DNA of 64,000 nt. Origin: Sphingomonas hankookensis. Its GTDB lineage: Bacteria > Pseudomonadota > Alphaproteobacteria > Sphingomonadales > Sphingomonadaceae. The position numbers and the translations under genes are program-made. Below are positions 56,514 through 64,000 of this stretch, piece after piece. Numbering within the stretch: position 1 is the stretch's first letter; every line of letters starts with the position of its first letter. The notes under the pieces were generated by a model. The model ran no database searches. It saw only the letters and a program-made list of their open reading frames with translations, and was not told the DNA's origin. The stretch lies in assembly GCF_022664465.1 (NCBI RefSeq), contig NZ_JAKREV010000002.1, positions 62,001 to 126,000 on the forward strand, given 5' to 3'.

Positions 56514-56529
56514 ATGACGTGTGCGTCAT
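56514..56529. promoter_or_regulatory. Inverted repeat in the PDZ/LacI divergent region
   Basis: ATGACG-TGTG-CGTCAT, perfect 6-base arms, between the divergent PDZ-kinase operon and the LacI gene. It could be an operator for either regulator. Confidence 0.35.
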
Positions 56530-56583
56530 GTTGGACCTAAGGTGTGGTTGACACGGACGCGGCGGCGTGGAGGAGATGCCGCC

Positions 56584-57627
56584 ATGAAGTCCCCACGATC
56601 GCGCCCGTCGCGGCGCATCACCATCGTCGACGTCGCCCGTCATGCCGCCGTGTCGACCAAGACCGTATCGCGCGTGCTGAACGGCGAACCGCATGTGACC
56701 GATGCGGTGCGCGACCGCGTACGCGAAGCGGTCCGCACGCTCGATTACCACCCCAATATCATGGCGCAGGGGCTGGCGCGGCAACGATCCTATCTGATCG
56801 GGCTGGTGTATGAAAATCCGTCGCCCAGCTATGGCGTCGACCTGCAGATGGGCGTGCTCGACCGGTTGCGGGGCGAACGCTACCGATTGGTGGTGCTGCC
56901 GGTGCGATCGGTGACCGAGCACGCCGATGAGGTCGTCGGGCTGCTGCGCTCCGCAGCGATCGACGGGGTGGTGCTGGCGCCGCCGGCGTCCGACAGCCGC
57001 CGCATCCTCGACGAACTGGTCGGCATCGGCATGCCCTTCGCCCGCATTTCGCCGACGCGGTTCGACGATATCGTGCCGGGGGTCGTGGTCGACGACGTCT
57101 CCGCCGCCGCAGAGGTCGCCGCCGCCGTGCTGGCGCAGGGGCACCGTCGCATCGGCATCATCAAGGGCGATCCGACCCACGCCGCCAGCGCGGCCCGGAT
57201 GCAGGGCTATGCCGACGCCTTTGCCGCCGCCGGGGCGACGATCGACCCCGCGCTGGTGGTCGACGGACTCTTCACCTTCGATTCGGGGTTTGCCGCCGCG
57301 CGGCGACTGCTGTCGGGCCCCGATCTGCCCACCGCGATCCTCGCGCAGAACGACGACATGGCGGTCGGCGCGCTGATGGCGGCGCGTGAGGCGGGCATCG
57401 ACGTGCCGGGCGAGCTTTCGATCGTCGGGTTCGACGATTCGGAAATCGCACGCATTACCTGGCCGCGCATCACCACCATGCGCCAGCCGGTGTTCGACAT
57501 GGCGGTCAGCGCGACGTCGCTGCTGCTCGACCAGCTGTCCGGTACGCCGGTTCCGGCGACGATCGCCCACGAACATCGTCTGATCATTCGCGAATCCATC
57601 GCGCCGGTACCGGAAGCTAGGGGGTAG
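56584..57627 (+). CDS. LacI-family transcriptional regulator
   Basis: 347-residue repressor. The N-terminal HTH (TIVDVARHAAVSTKTVSRVLNG, residues 13-34) and the hinge helix (LDYHPNIMAQGLA) are typical. The periplasmic-binding-like core has LVYENPSPSYGVDLQMGVL, GHRRIGIIKGD, PTAILAQNDDMAVGALMAAREAG and ELSIVGFDDSEIA. The target sugar is not readable. No transport or sugar genes adjoin it; the only LacI-type operator seen is at 7835. GGAGGAG stands 8 bases before the ATG. Confidence 0.95.
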   Translation: MKSPRSRPSRRITIVDVARHAAVSTKTVSRVLNGEPHVTDAVRDRVREAVRTLDYHPNIMAQGLARQRSYLIGLVYENPSPSYGVDLQMGVLDRLRGERYRLVVLPVRSVTEHADEVVGLLRSAAIDGVVLAPPASDSRRILDELVGIGMPFARISPTRFDDIVPGVVVDDVSAAAEVAAAVLAQGHRRIGIIKGDPTHAASAARMQGYADAFAAAGATIDPALVVDGLFTFDSGFAAARRLLSGPDLPTAILAQNDDMAVGALMAAREAGIDVPGELSIVGFDDSEIARITWPRITTMRQPVFDMAVSATSLLLDQLSGTPVPATIAHEHRLIIRESIAPVPEARG

Positions 57628-57759
57628 CGCCCGGGCACGACAGACAATACAGCACGCTTCAACGCTATGTCGGTTGGCCACGACCGGATATTGCACGACA
57701 GGTCCGGGTCGCTTCGTTCACCGCGGAGCGGGGCCGCCAGGGTTTAAGGGAACCGGTAG

Positions 57760-58785
57760 ATGACCGACGAGACACAGATGGTTGCAGCCCTCGATGCGCG
57801 GGCACGTCGGCGCGAGGAACGCCGCGATTTCTTCCGGGCCTTCGGCGCGGTTGCCGCGGTCGGCAGCGGACTGGCGTTGACGTCGTGCGGCGGCAATGAT
57901 TCGTCGTCGCCCACCCCGACGCCCACCGGCACCGCCACGGCGACGCCGACCCCCACGCCGACCCCGACGAACTCCAGCGGGTTCACCGATATCGACGTGC
58001 TGAACTTCGCACTGAACCTGGAATATCTCGAAGCGCAATTCTATGCCTTCGCCGCCAACGGCGCCGGCCTCGCCAGCACCTTGCTGACCGGCCCCAGCGG
58101 CACGACGCCGGGTGCCGTTACCGGCGGGCGCAAGGCTAACCTGACCGATCCGGTCGTCGCCAACTATGCCCGCGAAATTGCGCAGGACGAGGTGGCGCAC
58201 GTCGAATTCCTGCGCAACGCGCTCGGCTCGACCGCGATCGCCATGCCGGCACTCGACATCAGCGCGACGGCGACCAGCGCGTTTTCGAACGCGGCGCGTG
58301 CCGCCGGGCTGATCGGACAGGGCGCGACGTTCGATCCATACGCGAACGACGACAATTTCCTGCTCGCCGCCTTCCTGTTCGAGGATGTCGGCGTCACCGC
58401 CTATCGCGGCGCGCTGGGCGGAATCGCCAACGCGCTGATCCGTCAGGCGGCAGCCGGCATCCTGGCGACCGAAGCCTATCACGCGGCGATGATCCGCGAG
58501 GCGCTCTACACGCGCGGCGTGTCGACCCCGACGCTGATCGATGCGACCGAAGCGATCTCAAACGCCCGCGACACGCTGGACGGCCCCACCGACATCGATC
58601 AGGGCGTCCGCGCAATCGGCGACCGGTCGAACATCATGCCGTTCGATGCCACCACCGGCCTCCCCTACGGCCGGACCACCGGACAGGTGCTCAACATCGC
58701 CTTTCTGAACCGCAATGCCGTTACCTCGGGCGGGTTCTTCCCGTCGGGCGTCAACGGCAACATCAAGACCAGCGCGGCGAACTGA
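57760..58785 (+). CDS. Tat-exported lipoprotein with ferritin-like domain, complete metal site
   Basis: 341 residues. The leader has a twin-arginine motif (ERRDFFRA, R21-R22) and a lipobox LTSC with Cys43, so it should be a Tat-exported lipoprotein. A Thr/Pro repeat linker (about 51-70) separates it from a ferritin-like four-helix bundle of the Ferritin_2 or dehydration-protein type. Ligand candidates: E88/E91 in LNLEYLEAQFY (helix 1), E144/H147 in EVAH (helix 2), E208 in FLFEDV (helix 3), and E238/H241 in EAYH (helix 4). AAGGG precedes the start. It heads an operon with a second ferritin-like gene and an Nramp transporter. Confidence 0.88.
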   Translation: MTDETQMVAALDARARRREERRDFFRAFGAVAAVGSGLALTSCGGNDSSSPTPTPTGTATATPTPTPTPTNSSGFTDIDVLNFALNLEYLEAQFYAFAANGAGLASTLLTGPSGTTPGAVTGGRKANLTDPVVANYAREIAQDEVAHVEFLRNALGSTAIAMPALDISATATSAFSNAARAAGLIGQGATFDPYANDDNFLLAAFLFEDVGVTAYRGALGGIANALIRQAAAGILATEAYHAAMIREALYTRGVSTPTLIDATEAISNARDTLDGPTDIDQGVRAIGDRSNIMPFDATTGLPYGRTTGQVLNIAFLNRNAVTSGGFFPSGVNGNIKTSAAN

Positions 58786-58805
58786 GCCTTTCGGGAGCGA
58801 TACAG

Positions 58806-59819
58806 ATGACCAACGATTCGATCCTGACCGTGCTCGACGGCGACGACCACCGTCGCAGCGACCGTCGCGATTTCCTGCGCACCGCCGGCAGCGTGTCCGC
58901 CGCCGTGGCCGGTGCCTCGCTGCTCGCCGCGTGTGGTGGCAACAACGGCAACGCCGCGCCGACTCCCACGCCGACGCCGACCGCCTCCGGTTCGGCCACG
59001 CCGACCCCGACGCCTTCGCCGGTTACCGACGCGGACATCCTGAACTTCGCGCTGAACCTCGCCTATCTGGAGGCGCAGTATTTCAGCTTCGTCACCACCG
59101 GTGCCGGGCTGTCGGCCGACCTGCTGGCCGGAACCGGGACCGCCGGTGCCGCGACCGGCGGGCGCGCCCGCGTCTTCGCCGACGCGATCGTCGGACAATA
59201 TGCGCGCGAGCTCGCCGCCGATACCCGCGCCCATGTCGCGCTCCTGCGCGGGGTGATCGGTTCGGGCGTCATCGCACAGCCCGCCATCGACCTCGGCGTG
59301 ACCGCGACCAGCGCCTTTTCGAATCTGGCGCGCGCCGCACAGCTCATCACCGCCGCCTCGGCGACCTACGACGTCTATGAGAGCGACGAGCGGGTGATGC
59401 TGGGCGCGTTCGTGTTTGCCGACGTCGCCGTCACCGCCTATCGCGGGATCGCCGCGTCGCTGACCGGCGCCACGTTCCTCGACGCACTGTCGGGCATGCA
59501 GGCGGCCAAGGCCTATCATGCCGGGCTGATCCGATCGGTCCTGTATCGCAAGGGCATTGCGACCCCGGCGATCCTCGATGCGACCGAAGCGCTGTCGAAC
59601 GCACGCGACGCGCTGGACGGCGTGGCCGATATCGATCAGGGCGTGAAGCCGGTGAACAACGCGTCGAACATCGTGCCGACCGACGGCAGCGGGCTGACCT
59701 TCACCCGCGCGCCCGCGCAGGTGCTGAACGTACATTACCTGACCCGCGCATCGGTCACCGCCGGCGGGTTCTTCCCGGCCGGGGTGAACGGACCGCTGAA
59801 GACCAGCACCGCCGCGTAA
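58806..59819 (+). CDS. Tat-exported lipoprotein with ferritin-like domain, degenerate metal site
   Basis: 337-residue paralogue of the preceding gene with the same order: DRRDFLRT (R20-R21), lipobox LAAC with Cys43, Thr/Pro linker, four-helix bundle. In aligned positions E144 of the first copy is T140 (TRAH), E208 is A205, E238 is K235 (KAYH), and E88 is A86. H143, H238 and one helix-1 Glu (E89) remain. A dinuclear metal centre is therefore unlikely, and a structural or binding role as a pseudo-subunit is inferred. GGGAG precedes the ATG 20 bases after the first gene. One base separates its stop from the Nramp start. Confidence 0.86.
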   Translation: MTNDSILTVLDGDDHRRSDRRDFLRTAGSVSAAVAGASLLAACGGNNGNAAPTPTPTPTASGSATPTPTPSPVTDADILNFALNLAYLEAQYFSFVTTGAGLSADLLAGTGTAGAATGGRARVFADAIVGQYARELAADTRAHVALLRGVIGSGVIAQPAIDLGVTATSAFSNLARAAQLITAASATYDVYESDERVMLGAFVFADVAVTAYRGIAASLTGATFLDALSGMQAAKAYHAGLIRSVLYRKGIATPAILDATEALSNARDALDGVADIDQGVKPVNNASNIVPTDGSGLTFTRAPAQVLNVHYLTRASVTAGGFFPAGVNGPLKTSTAA

Positions 59820-59820
59820 C

Positions 59821-61152
59821 ATGGCCCCTCCGCCGAGCGCCGCCGATGTTCCCGAACGGCGGCCCAGCCTGCCGGGATCATTCCGTACCGTGCCGGTCCC
59901 GGCCGGTGCGGGACAGTTCTGGCGCAAGCTGGGGGCGTTCGCCGGACCCGGCTATCTGGTCGCGGTCGGCTATATGGACCCGGGCAACTGGGCGACCGAC
60001 ATCGCCGGCGGGTCGGCGTTCGGCTATACGCTGTTGTCGGTCATCCTGCTGTCGAACATCATGGCGATGGTGCTGCAATCGCTGTCGGCCAAGCTGGGCA
60101 TCGTCACCGGACTCGACCTCGCACAGGCGTGCCGCGAATATTATCCCAAGCCCGTCCGCTGGGTGCTGTGGGTGTTGTGTGAACTGGCGATCATCGCCTG
60201 CGACCTGGCCGAGGTGATCGGCACGGCGATCGCGCTGCAACTGCTGTTCGGCATCCCGCTGGTTTGGGGCGTATGCATCACCGCGGTCGATGTGATGCTG
60301 ATCCTGCTGCTCCAGCAATATGGCTTCCGCAAGCTCGAAGCGTTCATCGTCGCGCTGCTGATCGTGATCGCCGGCTGTTTCTCGGTCGAGCTGTTCCTCG
60401 CGCAACCCTCGCTCGCCGCGATCGCCGACGGGCTGATTCCGCGGACGGAGATCGTCACGAACCCGGCAATGCTCTATATCGCGATCGGCATCTTGGGCGC
60501 GACGGTGATGCCGCACAATCTCTACCTCCATTCCTCGATCGTGCAGACGCGCAGCTTCGAGCGTACGACGGAGGGCCGGCGCGAGGCGGTCAAGCTGGCG
60601 ACGATCGACAGTTCGATCGCGCTGATGCTGGCGCTGTTCATCAACGGATCGATCCTGATCCTCGCCGCCGCGACGTTCCACACCGCCGGGCGCACCGACG
60701 TCGCGGAGATCCAGGAGGCGTATCAGCTGCTGACGCCGATGCTGGGCGCCGGTGCCGCCAGCATCCTGTTCGCGGTCGCGCTGCTGGCGTCGGGGCAGAA
60801 CTCCACAATCACCGGCACCCTCGCCGGGCAGATCGTGATGGAGGGGTTTCTCAACATCCGCCTGCCCGCGTGGCTACGGCGGATCATCACGCGATTGCTG
60901 GCGATCATCCCTGCGGTCGTCGTCGCCAGCATCTATGGCGAGAGCGGCACGGCACAGCTGTTGATCGGCAGTCAGGTCGTGCTGAGCCTTCAGCTGCCCT
61001 TCGCCGTCTATCCGCTGGTCCGCTTTACCGGCGACCGTGCGAAGATGGGCAGCTTCGCCAACCGCCCGGTGCTGGCGCTGGCCGCATGGACGATCTGTGC
61101 GGCGGTGATCGTGCTGAATTCGGTGCTGCTGTATCAGGTCGCGACCGGCTGA
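59821..61152 (+). CDS. mntH: Nramp-family divalent metal transporter
   Basis: 443-residue inner-membrane transporter with eleven helices. The metal-site motifs DPGNWATD (helix 1) and MPHNLYLHS (helix 6) are complete. Bacterial Nramp proteins import Mn2+ and Fe2+ with protons. The gene directly follows the ferritin-like pair and is followed by the Mn riboswitch and mntP, so manganese is the likely substrate. No MntR or Mur site was found in front of the operon. A CGATCAAT...ATTGATCG hairpin lies 8 bases past its stop. Confidence 0.95.
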   Translation: MAPPPSAADVPERRPSLPGSFRTVPVPAGAGQFWRKLGAFAGPGYLVAVGYMDPGNWATDIAGGSAFGYTLLSVILLSNIMAMVLQSLSAKLGIVTGLDLAQACREYYPKPVRWVLWVLCELAIIACDLAEVIGTAIALQLLFGIPLVWGVCITAVDVMLILLLQQYGFRKLEAFIVALLIVIAGCFSVELFLAQPSLAAIADGLIPRTEIVTNPAMLYIAIGILGATVMPHNLYLHSSIVQTRSFERTTEGRREAVKLATIDSSIALMLALFINGSILILAAATFHTAGRTDVAEIQEAYQLLTPMLGAGAASILFAVALLASGQNSTITGTLAGQIVMEGFLNIRLPAWLRRIITRLLAIIPAVVVASIYGESGTAQLLIGSQVVLSLQLPFAVYPLVRFTGDRAKMGSFANRPVLALAAWTICAAVIVLNSVLLYQVATG

Positions 61153-61160
61153 TGCACGGT

Positions 61161-61184
61161 CGATCAATCGGACCGAATTGATCG
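61161..61184 (+). terminator. Hairpin after the Nramp gene
   Basis: CGATCAAT and ATTGATCG form a perfect 8-bp stem over 8 bases, followed by CATTTT. A weak terminator candidate, or an operator for the following gene. Confidence 0.4.
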
Positions 61185-61230
61185 CATTTTCCGGCTTCAC
61201 AGCCGCCAACCTACCACATATTGCGCCCTC

Positions 61231-61341
61231 ATTCTTGGGGAGTAGCTACCCGCAGTAGTGCGGGGCCATCGTCAACATGATTGCACCGTCCGGTGCATGG
61301 CGATGGCAGCAGGACCGATCCTGCCCGGCGAGACCAACGAT
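61231..61341 (+). promoter_or_regulatory. yybP-ykoY manganese riboswitch
   Basis: It has the three conserved blocks of the Mn2+ riboswitch: GGGGAGTAGC (61237-61246), GTCAACATG (61271-61279) and GCGAGACC (61328-61335), with TTGG/CCAA closing the basal stem. It lies ahead of mntP, its known target class. Rising Mn2+ should favour mntP expression. The expression platform between 61342 and 61407 was not resolved. Confidence 0.93.
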
Positions 61342-61407
61342 GGCATACCGCGCGTCGTGGCCACGGGTATGTCCATCGTTCGGTTCCTGGCCCCGAGTAT
61401 CGTTTCC

Positions 61408-61980
61408 ATGCCCGGTATCCTGACCCTCGGCGCGCTCGGCGCCAGCCTGTCCGTCGACGCCTTTGCCGCCGCGCTCGGCAAGGGCGCGACGGAGCGCCGC
61501 CACCGCCTGTCCGACGCGATCAAGGTCGGCATGGTCTTCGGCTTTTTCGAAGCGGTGACGCCCGCGCTCGGCTGGCTGCTGGGCTTCGTGCTCAACGACT
61601 GGATCGCCAGCTACGACCATTGGGTCGCGTTCGGCCTGTTGCTGGCGGTCGGCGGCTATATGCTGCGCGAGGCGGTGCTCGGCGATAGCGATGCCGCAGC
61701 CGAAACGGACGGTGCGAAGCCCGGCTACCTTCGCCTCGCCGCCACGGCGATCGCGACCAGCATCGATGCGGCGGCGGTCGGCGTGACGCTGGCGCTGATG
61801 GACGTCAACATCTGGGTCGCGTGCCTCGTCATCGGCGGCACCACCACGCTGATGGCAACGATCGGCGTGATGCTGGGCAAGCATATCGGCCCGTATCTCG
61901 GGCGCTATGCCGGCATCCTGGGCGGGCTGGTGTTGATCGCGATCGGCGGGTCGATCCTGGCGCAGCATCTGTCGGCCTGA
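61408..61980 (+). CDS. mntP: Manganese efflux pump MntP
   Basis: 190-residue membrane exporter with six helices, built as two related halves: ASLSVDAFAAALGKGAT in the first (the Asp is required in the family) and ATSIDAAAVGVTLALMD in the second. The start at 61408 aligns with E. coli MntP; in-frame codons further upstream (ATG 61369) lie closer to the riboswitch and would add 13 residues. It exports Mn2+ when the riboswitch senses excess. The pairing with the Nramp importer gives import and export control in one locus. Confidence 0.95.
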   Translation: MPGILTLGALGASLSVDAFAAALGKGATERRHRLSDAIKVGMVFGFFEAVTPALGWLLGFVLNDWIASYDHWVAFGLLLAVGGYMLREAVLGDSDAAAETDGAKPGYLRLAATAIATSIDAAAVGVTLALMDVNIWVACLVIGGTTTLMATIGVMLGKHIGPYLGRYAGILGGLVLIAIGGSILAQHLSA

Positions 61981-62032
61981 GCCGCCGCCAATCCTCGCTG
62001 GACAGCCATTACGGTTGCGCTATGAAACTCAT

Positions 62033-62980
62033 ATGGCGCTTCCTTCCCTGTTCGACACGCTGGCACTTCCGGTCATCGGATCGCCGCTGTTCATCATCTC
62101 CGGCCCCGATCTGGTCATCGCTCAGTGCAAGGCCGGGATCGTCGGATCGTTCCCGGCGCTGAACGCGCGGCCGCAGGCGCAGCTCGACGAATGGCTGCAT
62201 CGCATTACCGAGGAACTGGCGGCGCACGACCGCGCGCATCCCGATCGCCCGGCCGCCCCCTTCGCCGTCAACCAGATCGTGCACCGCTCGAACGACCGGC
62301 TGGAAGCCGACCTTGCCACCTGTGCCAAGTGGAAGGTGCCAATCATCATCACCTCGCTCGGCGCGCGCGAGGACCTGAACACCGCGGTCCATGGCTGGGG
62401 CGGCATCGCGCTGCACGACGTCATCGACGACCGCTTCGCGCACAAGGCGGTGGAAAAGGGCGCCGACGGCCTGATCCTCGTGTGCACCGGTGCCGGCGGC
62501 CATGCCGGACGGCTCAACCCCTTCGCCTTCGTACAGGAAGTGCGCCAGTGGTTCGACGGCCCGCTCGCGCTGTCCGGCGCGATCGCCAATGGCGGCGCAG
62601 TGCTGGCGGCACAGGCCGCGGGCGCCGACCTCGCCTATGTCGGATCGCCGTTCATCGCGACGGCAGAGGCGAACGCGGTCGCGGGGTACAAGCAGGCGGT
62701 GGTCGACGGGCGTGCCGACGACATCGTCTACAGCAACCTGTTCACCGGGGTGCACGGCAATTACCTGCGCGCGTCGATCGTCGCCGCTGGGCTCGATCCC
62801 GATCACCTGCCCGACAGCGATGCCTCGGCGATGAACTTCGGTTCGGGGGCAAAGGCGTGGAAGGACATCTGGGGCGCGGGGCAAGGGATCGGCGCGGTCG
62901 ACGCCGTGCTGCCCGCGGCGGACCTTATCGCGCGGATGGCGCGCGAGTATCAGGCCGCCCGCACCCGGCTGTTAAGTTAG
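62033..62980 (+). CDS. Nitronate monooxygenase (2-nitropropane dioxygenase family)
   Basis: 315-residue FMN enzyme of the NMO class. IIGSPLFIISGPDLVIAQCKAG-type start (VIGSPLFIISGPDL), NQIVHRSNDRLEAD, IITSLGAREDLN, GLILVCTGAGGHAGRLNPFAF (FMN phosphate loop and catalytic His) and GADLAYVGSPFIATAEA are the family's landmarks. It oxidises nitronates to carbonyls. The start ATG 62033 is preferred over a TTG at 62015. Apparently single gene, followed by a repeat. Confidence 0.93.
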   Translation: MALPSLFDTLALPVIGSPLFIISGPDLVIAQCKAGIVGSFPALNARPQAQLDEWLHRITEELAAHDRAHPDRPAAPFAVNQIVHRSNDRLEADLATCAKWKVPIIITSLGAREDLNTAVHGWGGIALHDVIDDRFAHKAVEKGADGLILVCTGAGGHAGRLNPFAFVQEVRQWFDGPLALSGAIANGGAVLAAQAAGADLAYVGSPFIATAEANAVAGYKQAVVDGRADDIVYSNLFTGVHGNYLRASIVAAGLDPDHLPDSDASAMNFGSGAKAWKDIWGAGQGIGAVDAVLPAADLIARMAREYQAARTRLLS

Positions 62981-63042
62981 CTCAAAAACCGACGCTCGGC
63001 ACGCGATAGCCGTCCTTTCAGATCGGAACCGCTGCCCTCTCC

Positions 63043-63070
63043 GTTATCCCGGACTTGATCCGGGGTGACG
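63043..63070. repeat. Short palindromic repeat (ATCCCGGACTTGATCCGGGG type)
   Basis: TATCCCGGACTTGATCCGGGGTGACG contains CCCGGA-CTTGA-TCCGGG. It is a repeat type widespread in alphaproteobacteria, here between the convergent monooxygenase and DUF1465 genes. Third repeat family in the window. Confidence 0.6.
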
Positions 63071-63118
63071 GTATCGTGAACGTCCTGACTGAGTGTCGAT
63101 CGGCTCGAACCGGCCCAA

Positions 63119-63577
63119 CTAAAGCTGCATCGCGAGGCGTTCGAACATCGCCCGCGCGGGACTCGCGGCGGGCGGGTCGCTGCGCGATCGCTCGATCCGC
63201 TCGGCGCGGCGGTACAGGTCGATACTGCCACGGATCAGTGCACTTGTTCCCGCCGGCATCGTCGCCAGCACATCGTCCTCGGTCACCGGCGCAGTCGCCA
63301 GCGCGCGCAGCGGATCGTCGGCCAGCTCGGCCGCGATTTCCCCGGCATCGACCGCCTTCTGCGTCAGCAGCCACGCGATGACATGCATCAGCCGCGTCGT
63401 GATCTTGAGCGATTCGCACGACAGCACCACCCGCGTCATCGGGTCGAGCGCGGCGCGGTCGCCTTGGCTGTCATCGTTGAAATAGGCGCGCGCCTCGTCA
63501 GCCAGCAGCATCGCTTCGACATACAGCGAATCGATCAGCCGGCGGCGGGCGTCCGAGGCGGTGGCGCGTACATCCAT
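63119..63577 (-). CDS. rcdA: DUF1465 protein, homologue of RcdA
   Basis: 152-residue helical protein of the DUF1465 family, to which Caulobacter RcdA belongs. It has VEAMLLADEARAYFNDD, LSCESLKITTRLMHVIAWLLTQKAVDAGEI and LRALATAPVTEDD, and a disordered C-terminal tail (about 130-152), as in RcdA. There it is an adaptor for ClpXP destruction of CtrA at the pole. With PopZ also present in the window, parts of the cell-cycle machinery are represented twice. Single gene next to the YdcH gene. Confidence 0.88.
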   Translation of the reverse strand: MDVRATASDARRRLIDSLYVEAMLLADEARAYFNDDSQGDRAALDPMTRVVLSCESLKITTRLMHVIAWLLTQKAVDAGEIAAELADDPLRALATAPVTEDDVLATMPAGTSALIRGSIDLYRRAERIERSRSDPPAASPARAMFERLAMQL

Positions 63578-63661
63578 GGGGCGGGTGTTGCCATGGCGTC
63601 GATGATCACGAAAGGGGGCGATCAGCGGCCGAACCGGCCGATTCGTCCCTGAACGCGACGA

Positions 63662-63859
63662 TTAGGCGATGATATCGGGGATCAGCTGGTCCTCGACCAC
63701 CGCGATCTCGTCGCGCAGCCGCAGCTTGCGGCGCTTCAACCGGGCGAGTTGCAGCTGGTCGGCCTGGCCGGCCGATGCCAGCGCCGTGATGGCGTCGTCG
63801 AGGTCGCGATGCTCGATCCTGAGCAGCCCCAGCCGGTGTTCGAGATCCGATTCGTCCAT
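63662..63859 (-). CDS. YdcH-family (DUF465) small protein
   Basis: 65-residue coiled-coil protein: DLEHRLGLLRIEHRDLDDAITAL...QLARLKRRKLRLRDEIAVVEDQLIPDIIA. The LKRRKLRLRDEI core is the YdcH signature. Function unknown. The start is the ATG at 63859; a further in-frame ATG 60 bases upstream would add a basic tail without family match. The remaining bases 63860-64000 show no gene. Confidence 0.9.
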   Translation of the reverse strand: MDESDLEHRLGLLRIEHRDLDDAITALASAGQADQLQLARLKRRKLRLRDEIAVVEDQLIPDIIA

Positions 63860-64000
63860 GGACCGGCACTTTCGCTTGGGCGCCGGGCGCTGGCAACGGT
63901 CCGTCGGCGATTTTCGCACGTCGCGTCGAAAAACCCGTCAGCCATGGCGACAATCCGGGACTGCTGTGTTTTACTCATTCCCCCAACAGCCAAGCAGGAG

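Noticed and set aside
56548..56553. Perfect TTGACA upstream of the LacI gene as -35
   Set aside because: No -10-like hexamer at 16-18 bases; that position holds the ribosome site.
58806..59819. Second ferritin-like gene as a pseudogene
   Set aside because: The frame, leader, lipobox, spacer and ribosome site are intact, and the coding pattern matches its neighbour, so loss of ligands looks like functional divergence.

Overview
The window is high-GC DNA of an alphaproteobacterium, most likely a sphingomonad (Sphingomonas or a close relative). The grounds are gene content and gene order: popZ-like DUF2497 beside valS and tolC, a DUF1465/RcdA protein beside YdcH, Mg-type HemB, class II DAHP synthase, a TonB receptor with a DUF3649-PepSY-DUF3325 cassette, a predicted EcfG promoter, and several families of short palindromic intergenic repeats. 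No integrase, transposase, phage gene or CRISPR array was seen. The stretch reads as chromosome with adaptive gene clusters set among housekeeping operons.

Layout. 1-0.6 kb: 3' end of trmFO. 0.6-5.7 kb: iron cluster (TonB siderophore receptor and three translationally coupled inner-membrane genes on the minus strand; a DUF4198 periplasmic protein divergent; two Fur-box-like sites between). 5.9-13.6 kb: hemicellulose or pectin side-chain cluster (acetylesterase, FadR-type GntR regulator, GH43, GH27, GH43). 13.6-19.1 kb: tandem tRNA-Arg, a lipoprotein, fused MFS/spermidine synthase, GNAT, hemB and a diacylglycerol-kinase-like gene. 19.3-25.1 kb: pcm-tolC-popZ-valS and tRNA-Cys. 25.7-29.7 kb: CnrY/CnrX/ECF-sigma-like sensing genes leading into copAB copper-resistance genes. 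29.7-32.4 kb: SRPBCC-alcohol dehydrogenase-SDR cluster behind an EcfG-type promoter. 32.5-40.2 kb: cysS, a TM2 protein, DAHP synthase, a lone PaoC-type molybdoenzyme subunit and mutL. 40.4-46.3 kb: mreBCD-mrdA-rodA elongasome operon and tandem tRNA-Lys. 46.7-53.6 kb: serine-protease autotransporter and a GH18/deacetylase/GT2 fusion. 54-57.6 kb: PDZ protein, two-component system and a LacI regulator. 57.8-62.0 kb: manganese or metal island (two Tat lipoproteins of the ferritin-like class, Nramp transporter, yybP-ykoY riboswitch, mntP). 62-64 kb: nitronate monooxygenase, DUF1465 and YdcH.

Most noteworthy: (i) the ferritin-like pair in front of an Nramp transporter. The first copy keeps a complete E / ExxH / E / ExxH ligand set, and the second has lost three of those glutamates, which suggests an active subunit paired with a pseudo-subunit at the periplasmic membrane face. 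(ii) A CnrX-like sensor with the same spacing as the known CnrX metal ligands, wired to copper genes instead of a Co/Ni efflux pump. (iii) The Mn riboswitch in front of mntP directly after the Nramp gene. All functional calls rest on motif reading; no database search was run.
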